A DNA stretch of 41,350 nt, from contig JBOGWB010000002.1 of NCBI GenBank assembly GCA_050693035.1, forward strand, positions 1 through 41,350, in the 5' to 3' direction. Shown here piece by piece: positions 7,357-17,700 of the stretch (position 1 is the stretch's first letter; each line of letters begins with the position of its first letter). The DNA is from DASYVD01 sp050693035. GTDB taxonomy: Bacteria; Actinomycetota; UBA4738; CALAEC01. Both the position numbers and the translations under genes were made by a program. A model generated the notes under the pieces. The model worked only from the letters and a program-made list of their open reading frames with translations, was not told the origin of the DNA and searched no databases.

Positions 7357-9002
7357 GGCTTCGCCTCCGCAGCTTCTCCCTTGCCCTCCTGATCAGCATC
7401 CTCCTGACCGGGTTGGCCGGCCTCCCGATGGCTCTCGCGGATCCATCCGACCCGTCCGACCCCACGCCCGACCCCTCGCCGACCTCAGAGCCGACACCCA
7501 AGCCGGACCCGCCGCCCGATCCGACCCCGGACCCGCAGCCGACCAACCCTCCGTCGCCTCCGCCCGATGACACGGGCGGAACCCCATCCCCGAAGCCTCC
7601 CCCCGACCAGGACGGGAAGGGCGACGGAAAGGACGGGAAGACGAAGGACGGCAAGCAGGATCGGAAGCCGAAGAAGGACCCGTTCGCCATGGCAGGGCCG
7701 CAGAACACGGCCAGGCTCGTCTCCTTGCTGGCACCCCTCACCCAGCGGGGGATGTCCCTCGAGAGGGCCTTCCTCAAGGTGGTCGGGCCGTTCCCCGTCG
7801 CCGGCCTGAGCTGGTGGAGCGATGACTGGCACGCGGCGAGGTGCTGCCCCTATCCACACCTCCATCAAGGCCTCGACATGTTCGCTCCGGTCGGCACCCC
7901 CCTGGTGGCGGCGGCCGATGGGTACATCAGCCAGAAGGTCAACTCCCCCTCAGCCGCCGGGCTCGGCCTTGAGGTCACCGACGCCCGCGGCATCCAGTAC
8001 TTCTACGCTCACCTGTCAGCTTTCGAGCCGGGCATCGAGGTTGGAACCCCGGTGGAGATGGGCGAAGTCATCGGCTACGTGGGTGACACCGGAAACGCCC
8101 GGGGGACCACGCCCCACGTCCACTTCGAGTACCAGCCCGGCGGCGTGCCCGCCCCGCCCAAGCCCTGGGTCGACCGGTGGCTGAAGATCGCCGAGCGGAA
8201 GGCCATTCAGCTGGTCCACCAGGTCACCGGCGGGACGCCCAAGGTGGAGCGGCTGAGCTTCCGACTCACCAGGCTGTTCGACCTGGTGGACGCGGAGCGA
8301 ACCGACATCCAGGAGGCGGTCTCCGGGGACGGCGGGGAGCTTCTCGCGCTGGCCGGGTTCCATCCGGCCGCCACCTACGACATGGCTCGGGACACCGCCG
8401 GAACCATGGCCTGGGAGATCGACTGGGGCGAAGAGGCCTCGGATCAGATCGCCACCGGGATCGAGGATTACCAGCGGGAGATGACCGAGCAGTCGCTCAT
8501 GGGAATCCTTCAGGATCCCGAGGCGGAGCACGCGGAGGTCCCCGCGGCCGGGATGCTTCCCGGAAGCCCCGGCGTCGCGGTGGCGGAAGGGATCGGCGAT
8601 CCGATGGCCCCGGTCATGACCGATGACGGCGTCGTGGCCCCCGCCCCGCCGGGCGCTCCCGGGGGCGTGAGTGGCTACGACGCGATCGGTACCGAGACCG
8701 GGCTGCCGGTCGGGGCGCCCGGGGCGCTGGCTCCATCGAGCACACAGGTGACCGATACCGTCACGACCGCCTCGCTCCCTGCCATCGGGGAGTCGAACCC
8801 GCGGACGATGTCCTGGCGGGCCGGCCTGGGCGCAGGCCTCGTCAGGGTCCTGTCTGTTTACGGGGCCCTCTCCACCTCGCTTCCGAGCATCACCGAGACG
8901 CTCTGGCACGAGATCATCGTGGCGGTCCGAGACGAGGGCGCGCGGGGCCTCCTGCGGAGCGATACCGAGGCGCGGTTCCCGGCCGCGGCGGGGACGCCCT
9001 AG
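7353..9002 (+). CDS. Exported M23 (LytM-type) peptidoglycan endopeptidase
   Basis: 549 residues from GTG 7353, which overlaps the preceding stop as GTGA and immediately precedes a signal peptide (RLRLRSF, then a hydrophobic core, cleavage near ALA29). Residues 30-110 are a Pro/Asp-rich then Lys-rich linker that may thread the cell wall. The M23 domain (PF01551) covers about 145-265, with zinc ligands in HQGLD (H171, D175) and HVH (H255, H257), so it should be active and cut peptide crosslinks. Residues 270-549 are not recognised: a helical stretch followed by a Pro/Gly-rich part. Coupling to the membrane protein suggests the two act together, perhaps opening the wall for the injection system (inference). 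Confidence 0.9.
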   Translation: MRLRLRSFSLALLISILLTGLAGLPMALADPSDPSDPTPDPSPTSEPTPKPDPPPDPTPDPQPTNPPSPPPDDTGGTPSPKPPPDQDGKGDGKDGKTKDGKQDRKPKKDPFAMAGPQNTARLVSLLAPLTQRGMSLERAFLKVVGPFPVAGLSWWSDDWHAARCCPYPHLHQGLDMFAPVGTPLVAAADGYISQKVNSPSAAGLGLEVTDARGIQYFYAHLSAFEPGIEVGTPVEMGEVIGYVGDTGNARGTTPHVHFEYQPGGVPAPPKPWVDRWLKIAERKAIQLVHQVTGGTPKVERLSFRLTRLFDLVDAERTDIQEAVSGDGGELLALAGFHPAATYDMARDTAGTMAWEIDWGEEASDQIATGIEDYQREMTEQSLMGILQDPEAEHAEVPAAGMLPGSPGVAVAEGIGDPMAPVMTDDGVVAPAPPGAPGGVSGYDAIGTETGLPVGAPGALAPSSTQVTDTVTTASLPAIGESNPRTMSWRAGLGAGLVRVLSVYGALSTSLPSITETLWHEIIVAVRDEGARGLLRSDTEARFPAAAGTP

Positions 9003-9023
9003 AGAGAATCCTCCAGCAACCGG

Positions 9024-11153
9024 CTAGCCGCGGCTCACGAAGTCCGGCGGCTGGCCCGTGGCCGGGGTCACCATGAAATCGGTTTCCGCGCGTACCCCCG
9101 GCCCTGTTGCACGGAGGAGCCGCGGGCCGGTGATGTCTTTGTGGAACACGAGGACCTGGCCGGTGATGTTCCCATCGGCATCCGACTGGATCTCGAACCG
9201 GCCGATCCCGGGCTTCCACTTGAGGACGATCGTGCTGTTGGGGGGGAACAGGGCTCCGTCGACCAAGGGGACGAAGCCGGGCGGCCCGATGTTCGGGGTG
9301 AGGGCCACGATGGGTTGGAACCCCCCTCCCAGGAGCAGTGCGCTGTCCGCCGCCACCGAGCCCCTTCGGGTCACCGCGAACAATGCCGATCGGGTTCCCG
9401 ACGCCGTGGGCCGGAACTGGATCCCCACGAAGCACTCTTCCTCGGGATGGAGTCGAGTGTCCGTGCATCCGTCCGTGCTGATGATGAAGTCCCCGGGGTT
9501 CCCGGGCCCGACGACGGTCACGGAGGCGATGGTCACCGGCCCGTCACCCTCGTTGGCCACGCTCACGAGCTGTTCGGGGCTCGTGGTGGTGACGATCCGG
9601 GTCGGAAACTGGATGGGGATCGGATCGATCTGGACGGTTGGCTGGCGGTCCCGGATGAACACGTCGGAGGAGTCGTTGGCGTCGCAGCCCGAGTCACAGA
9701 CCCCGTCATCGTCGGAGTCCTGGCCAACGAGGTTGGTTGCGTTCGACACGAAGGCCACGAACTGTCCCGAATCCGAGGCCACCGGCTCGCTGTTGACGCT
9801 CCGCGGAGGGGTCTCGTCGCCCTCGGCGCTGATCGAGACGCGGTTGGTCCTGCCCACGAACTGGTCCCGGACGAAGACGTCCTGGGCCCGATTCGTGTCC
9901 CCTCGCCGGAGGTTGGAAGCTAGGGATTGGTAGGCGACGTACCGGCCGTCCATGGTCATGTCGGGATCGGTGCTCCGGGCGTTCCCCTGCGCTCCGCCGG
10001 AGCTCAGGGAAGCCAGCGTCGTGGACGAGGACGCTCCCGATTCGTCGAACGCGCCATCCCCGTCGGCATCACGGTCACGGATGAACACGTCCCTCGTGAT
10101 CCCGTTGCCGTCCGGAGTGGCGAGTAGGTTGGTGGCGTCGCTCGCGAACGCGACGAAGCGACTCGACAGATCGATCGTGGGTTGGACACTCGGGCCGTTG
10201 GCCTGCTCCCCGGACGTTCTGACCGATACCCTCGCGGTGCTCACCGCATCCCGGTCACGGACGTAGATGTCGCTCACGCCATTGCTGTCCGCCCCGCCGG
10301 GGAGCAGGTTGGTGGCGTTGGTCGTGAAGGCCACGAACCGGCCCCCCGCCGAGATCGACGGATCCAGGCTCTGCTGGTTCCCCTTGGCGCCACCCGCCCC
10401 CGACGCCCGCGACACGAGTTCTGTGCTGACCAGGCCCGGTTCGTCGAAGATCCCGTCGACATCCGTGTCGCGATCGCGGACGAAGACGTCGTGAACATCG
10501 TCGGTATCGGCCGGATCCAAGTCCTCCGAGTTGCTCACGAAGGCCACGAACCGGCCGTCCGCAGAGATATCCGGATCGGTGTTCGCCCCGAACCCCGGCG
10601 CTCCGTCGTCGTCAACCGAGACGATGACGGTGGCAACGCCTCCCGCTTCGTCGAACACACCGTTCCGGTCGGTATCCCGGTCCCGGACGAATACGTCCGA
10701 CCCGCTGTTGACGTCGCACGGGAACTCGCCGCACACGCCCAGCAGGTTGTCCGCGTTGGAGACGAAAGCCACGAACCGTCCGTCCCCGCTTATCGCGGGG
10801 GCGTTGGAGATGTTGTTCCCCTCGGTGCCGTCCGTAGCCACGGACACCCGAACCGTGTTTCCCTGAAGGATGTCGCGGACGAAGACGTCTTCGACGCCGT
10901 TGGTGTCTCCCGGAACGAGGTTCGAGGCGGCGGTGGCGAACGCCACCCACTGCCCCTCCGCTGAGATCGCCGGCTGGCGGCTGGGCTGGTTGGCCTGAGC
11001 CTCCTCGGAAGACAACGAGGCCAGGAAGGTGGTTCCGGGCCCCAGTGACCGAGCCTGGCTCCCGAACAGGAGGGACGCCGTGACGGCCAGCACGAGCAGC
11101 AGCGCCACCCTGGCTCGCCCGCTGAGGGCGACCTTCCGTCCGCCCGGGAGCAT
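9024..11153 (-). CDS. Exported PD40/TolB-like beta-propeller with Ig-like C-terminal domain
   Basis: About 709 residues from ATG 11153; GTG 11165 in the same frame has a better-spaced GAAGGCGGG and is an alternative. A signal peptide (KVALSGRARVALLLVLAVTA) is clear. Seven or more blades follow, each with a PxISxDGRxVAFxSxAxNL core and a DVFVRD strand (PD40, PF07676). Several blades insert a loop of the type DRDTDxDGxFDE, resembling calcium-binding Asp-rich loops. After residue about 540 comes a domain with VTIASVTVVGPGNPGDF and FRPTASGTRSA, like the 'choice-of-anchor D' Ig-like family. No catalytic site is visible; a surface binding protein is likely. It converges on the M23 gene with a 21-base gap. 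Confidence 0.82.
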   Translation of the reverse strand: MLPGGRKVALSGRARVALLLVLAVTASLLFGSQARSLGPGTTFLASLSSEEAQANQPSRQPAISAEGQWVAFATAASNLVPGDTNGVEDVFVRDILQGNTVRVSVATDGTEGNNISNAPAISGDGRFVAFVSNADNLLGVCGEFPCDVNSGSDVFVRDRDTDRNGVFDEAGGVATVIVSVDDDGAPGFGANTDPDISADGRFVAFVSNSEDLDPADTDDVHDVFVRDRDTDVDGIFDEPGLVSTELVSRASGAGGAKGNQQSLDPSISAGGRFVAFTTNATNLLPGGADSNGVSDIYVRDRDAVSTARVSVRTSGEQANGPSVQPTIDLSSRFVAFASDATNLLATPDGNGITRDVFIRDRDADGDGAFDESGASSSTTLASLSSGGAQGNARSTDPDMTMDGRYVAYQSLASNLRRGDTNRAQDVFVRDQFVGRTNRVSISAEGDETPPRSVNSEPVASDSGQFVAFVSNATNLVGQDSDDDGVCDSGCDANDSSDVFIRDRQPTVQIDPIPIQFPTRIVTTTSPEQLVSVANEGDGPVTIASVTVVGPGNPGDFIISTDGCTDTRLHPEEECFVGIQFRPTASGTRSALFAVTRRGSVAADSALLLGGGFQPIVALTPNIGPPGFVPLVDGALFPPNSTIVLKWKPGIGRFEIQSDADGNITGQVLVFHKDITGPRLLRATGPGVRAETDFMVTPATGQPPDFVSRG

Positions 11154-11174
11154 GCTCCCGGGCACGGCCGACCC

Positions 11175-11193
11175 GCCTTCGCCAGGCGAAGGC
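11175..11193. promoter_or_regulatory. Perfect 9-base inverted repeat before the propeller gene
   Basis: GCCTTCGCC A GGCGAAGGC lies 10 to 28 bases upstream of the GTG alternative start of the propeller gene, and overlaps the GAAGGCGGG that would bind the ribosome. It could be an operator or a hairpin that hides the ribosome binding site. Confidence 0.45.
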
Positions 11194-11413
11194 CAGGATC
11201 CATCGGTATGCGGGCCCATCCTGTAGATGCTCGCGGTATGCCCCCCAACGCGGCAGAGGAGCCAGTGTAGCCCCCGGGGCAAGCCCCCGTTCCCGATGGG
11301 GCAGCTCGATCGGCGCAGGGCATGGTCATGACGAGCCCGGTGGCCGCCGCCGGAAGAAGCAGAAACTCCAACGTCGCCCCCCAGATCACGGCCCATGGGA
11401 CGAGGAGAGCAAC

Positions 11414-11434
11414 TTAGTCATATCGGGCTATTGA
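11414..11434 (+). promoter_or_regulatory. 21-base AT-rich element, copy 2
   Basis: TTAGTCATATCGGGCTATTGA matches copy 1 (6012-6032) at 16 of 21 bases: both keep TTAGT, AT at 7-8 and GGCTATTGA at 13-21. Both copies are followed shortly by GGTACT (directly here, after seven bases in copy 1). It faces the RTX gene, which starts 277 bases on. Confidence 0.5.
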
Positions 11435-11711
11435 GGTACTTCCTGGCCGCCCGTAGTCTCGTCCTCCGACCTGGTCACGAATGAATCATCTATCGCTCGC
11501 AACTCTGGAAGTCCGAACGGGCAGCTCTTCGTGCCCGGATGTTCTCCTTCTTGCCTCTGAGTCTGGCCGCGATCGGCCGATACGCTCAGCTCAAGTGGTT
11601 GCTCAGCGTTCTGTTCGCTTGCCGTCGGGCGGGAGGGCCGTCGTGCTCGGACCCGCCTTCTCAACCGATCCATCGAGCGGGACCATTGGCCCGCGAAGGA
11701 GGTTCCCGTAG

Positions 11712-14700
11712 ATGGCGTTTCCCGCGATCCTTCCCGGATTGAATCGCCCCCGCAGACTGGCTCTCAGCGCGGTGTTCCTCAGCGCGCTGCTCACGTTCCT
11801 GCTGTTTCCCGTACAGCGCGCCTTGGCGGTCAGCTGCACGTCGGGCGGAGGGGTGGTCTCCGTCACGCTCGACCCGGGAGAATCCGCGAGCATCTCGGTC
11901 CTCGCGGGGGCGATCCTCGTGAATGGAGCACCCTGTTCCCCGCCGGCGACCGTCGCCTTGACGACCAACGTGAACGTGACGGTCAGCGCCCCGGCCGGCC
12001 TCACGGACGAGACGTTCACCATCGACCTGAGCGGCGGATCGTTCGGCACCATCAACTTCGCCGTCGACCTGGGCGCGGGAAACGACACTCTCGCCGTTGC
12101 GGGAGGTTTGGGTGACGACACGATTACGTTTGGGACCGACACGACGGTGTTTCCCAACCAACACGGGATCAATCTCAACTCCGACTCGAACGAGGACGTG
12201 GAGTCGATCCAAGGCGTGGAAAGCTTTCGCGCGGAGGGCGGCGACGGTCAGGACACGTTGTCGGCTGCAGGGGGAAGCGGCACGGGCACCACGTTCACCA
12301 GCGCCATCACGCTTCAGGGCGGGGGCCAGGCCGACCAGCTGACCGGTGGGCTGGGTAATGACTCCTTGAACGCGGGACCCGGAGGAGATACCGCCTCGGG
12401 AGGCGATGGGAACGACGTTCTCACGGGGGGCGACGGCGACGACACGCTGAACGGAGGGGCCGGGCTCGACACCCTCGACGGTGAGGCGGACACGGACACA
12501 CTCAACGGGGAAGCTGACGCCGACACACTGGACGGCGGTCTAGGGCCGGACGCGCTCAACGGCGGTGGAGGAAATGACGTTCTCGAGGGCGGACTCGGCA
12601 ACGACACACTCGACGGTGGCGCCGACACGGGCGGCGTGGGTGACACGGCCGACTACTCGCAGGCTGCCCCCGGCGTCACCGTGAACCTCGCCCTGCCCAC
12701 CCCGCAGAACACCGTGGGTGCGGGAACCGACACGATCACCTTTGTCGAGAGCGCCGTGGGCTCTCCCTTCGGCGACACCCTGATCGGCAACGAATTCGCG
12801 AACACATTGACCGGCGGCGACGGCGACGACACCCTCGACGGGGGTTCCCTCCTCGGGGTCAGTGGAGCGGACCAGCTGAACGGAGGCCTCGGGAACGACA
12901 CCCTCGACGGCCGTGAGGGAGCCGACCTGCTCGAGGGCGGGGCCGGCGCCGATGACCTCGACGGTGGCGCCGACATCGACACGCTGCTCGGTGGCACCGA
13001 GAGCGACACAGCCAACGGCGGCGCCGGGGACGACAACATCTTCGGTGGAGATGGCAACGACCAGCTTCTGGGCGGCGCCGACGATGACAACATCTTCGGC
13101 GACGCCGGCAACGACACGCTGAGAGGTCAGGCGGGCGACGACGAGCTCGAGGGAGGGTTCGGCGACGACACCCTCAACGGCGGCTCGGACGATGGAACCG
13201 GCATCCCGGGCGACGTCCTGAACGGACAGGACGGCATCGACACCGCCGACTACAGCGATACGCCGCTCGTAGCCGGCGGCGTGGTGGTGGACCTGTCGAC
13301 CGTGGGCTTCCAGTTCACCGGCGGCGGAGGCACGGACGCCCTGGCGAACATCGAGAACCTGACGGGCTCCAACCAGGACGACCGGCTGACGGGGGGCGTC
13401 GGGACCAACGTGCTCTCCGGTCTCGACGGGGTCGATAGGTTGGACGGTGGATCGGGTAACGACTCCCTGTTCGGCGGGGGCGGGGACGACGGAAGCCCTG
13501 CTGCGGGGCCGACGGCTCCGGGCCTCATCGGTGGACCCGGTGACGACACCATCGACGGTGGGGACGGGGACGACGAGGCGGACTACTCCTCCTCCACCGC
13601 GGCCATCACTGCCAGTCTGCTCACGGGGACCGCGTCAGGACAGGGCGCAGACGCTTTGTCCAACATCGAGGACCTCACGGGATCGAATCTCGGCGACAGC
13701 CTGACCGGGAGCGTCACCGCCAACACCTTGGACGGAGGCGACGGGGCGGACACACTCTCAGGAGGGGGCGGGATCGACGACCTCCTCGGCGGGCCGGCGA
13801 ATGACGACCTCGACGGCGGGGCAGGGAACGACTTCATCGATGGGCAAGCGGGCATCGACACGGCCAACTACTCGCAGGCCCCCGCGGGAGTGAGGGTGGA
13901 TCTCTCGATCGCCGCGCCCCAGGCGACCGGAGGAGGTGGGAACGACGAGCTCGTGGGAATCGAGAACGTCACCGGCTCGGCGTTCGACGACACACTCACC
14001 GGACAGAACGCCGCCGACAACGTCCTGATGGGCGGGGGTGGAGATGACACCCTCGCCGGTCTGACGGATGTGGGCGCCCCCGGCGACACGCTGAATGGCG
14101 GCTCTGGCACGGACGAGGCCACCTATGAGGATGCCGGTGCCGGCGTGCTGGTCAGCCTGGCCACGTCAGGCTTCCAGAACACGCTCGGCGCGGGACAGGA
14201 CTCCCTCACGCAGATCGAGGACCTCATCGGTTCCGCGTTCGTCGACACGCTGACGGGCGACTCTCAGAACAACACCCTCTTGGGTGGCGGCAGCGGCGAT
14301 ACCCTTCTGGGCGCCGACGGCAACGACACCCTCAACGGCCAGGCCGGAAACGACGTCCTGGTGGGCGGCGAAGGCGCGGACAACCTGCAGGGCGAGATCG
14401 GCGCGGACGACACCGTCGACTACTCCACCGCGGCGAGCGGCGTCACGGCCAACCTCTCCACGGGAACTGCCACCGGACAGGGCTCCGACACCCTCTCCGG
14501 CGTGGAGAACCTGGTCGGATCCCCGTTCGGAGACACCTTCACGGGTAGCTCCGCCGCGAACGAACTCCGCGGCGCCGACGGCGCAGACACGCTCGTCGGG
14601 CTGGCTGGAGACGACGAGCTCGATGGCGCGAGTGGCATCGACACCGCCGACTATTCGGCGGCAACTGCCACCGTCGCCGTCAACCTCCAAGCCGGCACCG

Positions 14701-17700
14701 CCAGCGGCGCTGCGGAGGTGGGGACCGACACTCTGATCGCCATCGAGAACGCCACCGGCGGCAGCGGCGGCGACATCCTCCAAGGGAACGAGCAGAACAA
14801 CGTGCTGAACGGGGGCTCGGGCGCCGATTCTCTTGAAGGCCAGGAGGGAAACGACACACTGACCGGTGGCCCCAACATCGACACCGCGATCTATGACGAA
14901 GCCACGGCGGGGGTTACCGTGAACCTGTTCTCGGGCACCGCCTTCGGGCAAGGGTCCGACACGCTGTCGGGGGTCGAGAACGTGACCGGCTCGCTGAACG
15001 ACGACGAACTGCTCGGGGATCTCGGTGACAACGAGTTGATCGGCCTCGCCGGCGACGACGAGCTGACCGGCGGTGCCGGCAACGACCTCCTCGACGGCGT
15101 CCAGGGATCCGACACACTGACGGGTGACGCCGGAAGCGACACGATGTTCGGCGGACCAGACAACGACATCTTCGACGGCGGTTCGGGTTCGGACTCGATG
15201 TTTGGGGGTGGTGGGCTGGACGACCTTGCCACCTACGCGTCGCGGAGCGCGGCCCTGGCTGTGTCGTTGGACGACCTCCCGAACGACGGGGAGACCTCCC
15301 CGACCGGAGAGGGCGACAATGTTCACACCGACATAGAGAACGTCACCGCGGGCAGCGGGAACGACCTCCTCATCGGTAGCACCGGGAACAACGAGCTCTC
15401 CGGTGCAGCGGGGAACGACACACTGCACGGGGGCGAGGGCGACGACGTGCTGTCCGGTGGTACCGGCGACGACCGTCTCGGTGACGACGCGGTCGGTTCC
15501 CTGCCGGATCTCGGCTCGGATGATCTCTCGGGAGGGAGCGGAACGGATACCGCTCTCTACGACGCGCGTCTGGTCGGAGTCACCGTCACGCTGAACGATC
15601 TGGCGGGCGACGGAGAAGCGGGCGAGGGCGACAACGTTCGGACCGATGTGGAGAACGTCATCGGAGGCGCCGGAGACGACTCGGTCACGGGGAGCGCGGC
15701 GAACAACTCTCTGTCCGGAGGAGCCGGCCAAGACACGCTATCGGGCGCGGCCGGAGATGACCTCCTCGACGGAGGCCTCGGCGCCGACGACATGTTCGGC
15801 GGGACCGGATTGGACACCGCTACCTACGCCTCTCGCACTGACGGTGTGATCGTCAGGCTCGATGGAGTGGCCAACGACGGACACCCGGTGGACGACCTCG
15901 GGCCTTCCGCCAGCACCGACAACGTTCGGACCGATGTTGAGAACGTCACGGGCGGGAGCGGGGACGATGTGCTCGTGGGTAGCATCTCGAACAACGAGCT
16001 CCGCGGTGGTGAGGGATCAGACACGATCTCCGGCGGCGCCGGAGACGACGACGTCGAGGGCGGCGCCGGAGACGACACGCTGGAAGGCGGCACTGAAAAC
16101 GACGACATCGCCGGCGGCTTCGGCGACGACACCCTGGATGCCGGAAGCGGCGACGACACAGCCACGGGTGGTGCCGGCGTCGACATCATCGACGGCGGCC
16201 AGGGCAACGATGTCCTCGACGGAGGCGAGGACGCCGACAGCCTGGCAGGGTCCGAGGGAGACGACATCATCAACGGCGGGAACGGACCGGATGTCTTCTC
16301 CGGCGGTGCCGGGACCGACACCGCCACCTATGAGACCCGGACGGCGGGAGTCACGGTCACCCTCGACGGACTGGCCGACGACGGAGACCCCGCGGTCGAC
16401 GGCGACGGGTCCGGGGCCCTGGACAACGTCCCATCCGACGTCGAGAACGTCACCGGGGGTCTCGGGAACGACACCCTTGTCGGGAACGCCCTTGCTCACA
16501 ACACCCTTTCGGGTGGGGGCGGGGATGACATCCTCAACGGGCTGGGAGGCAACGACACACTCGACGGCGGACCGGGCGCCGACGAGCTCGATGGCGAGGC
16601 CGGGAACGACACGCTCGTCGGCGGCCTCGGAGACGACTTGCTGGACGGAGGGGACAACGACGACGTCGTCAATGGAGGAACCGGGAACGACACCCTCATC
16701 GGCGATCTTGGTGCCGACGTGCTGTCTGGCGGCGCCGGCGCCGAGGACCACGCCGACTACAGCGCGAGGGTGGCTCCGGTTGCCATCTCGCTGAACGGCT
16801 TGGCGGACGACGGCGCCGACTTCAACTTCGACGGCGTTGGTGACGAGGCGGACAACGTCGGGATCGACGTGGAGAACGTCACGACGGGCGCCGGGGACGA
16901 CACGGTCATCGGCAGCCTGCTCGCCAACGACATCTCCACCGGGGATGGGAACGACATCGTCGACGGCGGGCTCGGCACCGATGTCCTCTCAGGCGGACCC
17001 GGGAACGACACCGCGTCATACGCCACCAGGACGGCGACCCAGCCGGTCACCGTGACCCTCGACGGTGTCGCCAACGACGGGCAGCCCGGGGAGAACGACG
17101 CTGTCGGCGTGGCCACCGGCGACCTCACGGATGATCCGGACATCGAGAACGTGATCGGCGGCGCAGGGAGCGACGTCATCACGGGCAGCTCTGTCGGGGC
17201 CCCGAACACCACTCCCAACCAGCTCGAGGGTGGACCGGGCAACGACACTCTCGATGGCCTCGACGGCAACGACGTCCTGCTCGGTGGCTATTCGGCGCTC
17301 GGCTTGGAGCTGTCTGGCGTCGCCTCCCTTCCGGCCGACGGCGACGACCTCCTGAATGGTGGTGCGGGAGACGACGTTCTGAGCGGGGGCTTGAACAACG
17401 ACGCGTTGACCGGCGGCGACGGGGACGACTCGTTGCTGCCAGGCCTCGGCGACGACTCGGTGGACGGCGGGGCGCACCTCGTCGAGGGAGACACGGTTTC
17501 CTTCGCCGACGCTCCGGGACCGCCGGGAGTCGAGGTCGACCTGAATCTCGGCACGGCCACGGGACAGGGATCCGACACGATCGCCGTCGGGACGGTCGAG
17601 AACGTCATCGGTTCCAATCTGGCCGACGAGATCCGAGGCGACGGCGTCCCGAACGTCCTGACCGGCGGGGTGGGCGCAGACCTCCTGGACGGTCGGGGCG

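Larger units (their letters stand above)
11166..11711. other. Divergent intergenic region between propeller and RTX genes
   Basis: About 545 bases with no convincing gene; the open frames here have Arg/Pro-rich or Ser-rich translations and no start signals. It holds the inverted repeat at 11175-11193, the second copy of the 21-base element at 11414-11434, and the RTX ribosome binding site GAAGGAGG about nine bases before ATG 11712. Confidence 0.6.

Noticed and set aside
11560..11590. GCCGATAC as a sigma-28/WhiG-type promoter for the RTX gene
   Set aside because: No TAAA-like box occurs at the required spacing upstream.
11428..11673. 81-codon minus-strand frame between the propeller and RTX genes
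   Set aside because: No ribosome binding site, Arg-rich and low-complexity translation, and no family resemblance; the stretch is better read as a divergent promoter region.
14166..15731. 521-codon open frame antisense to the RTX gene
   Set aside because: The repetitive, GC-rich RTX codons keep the opposite frame free of stops; the translation is a Val/Gly/Ala mixture repeating with the RTX period.
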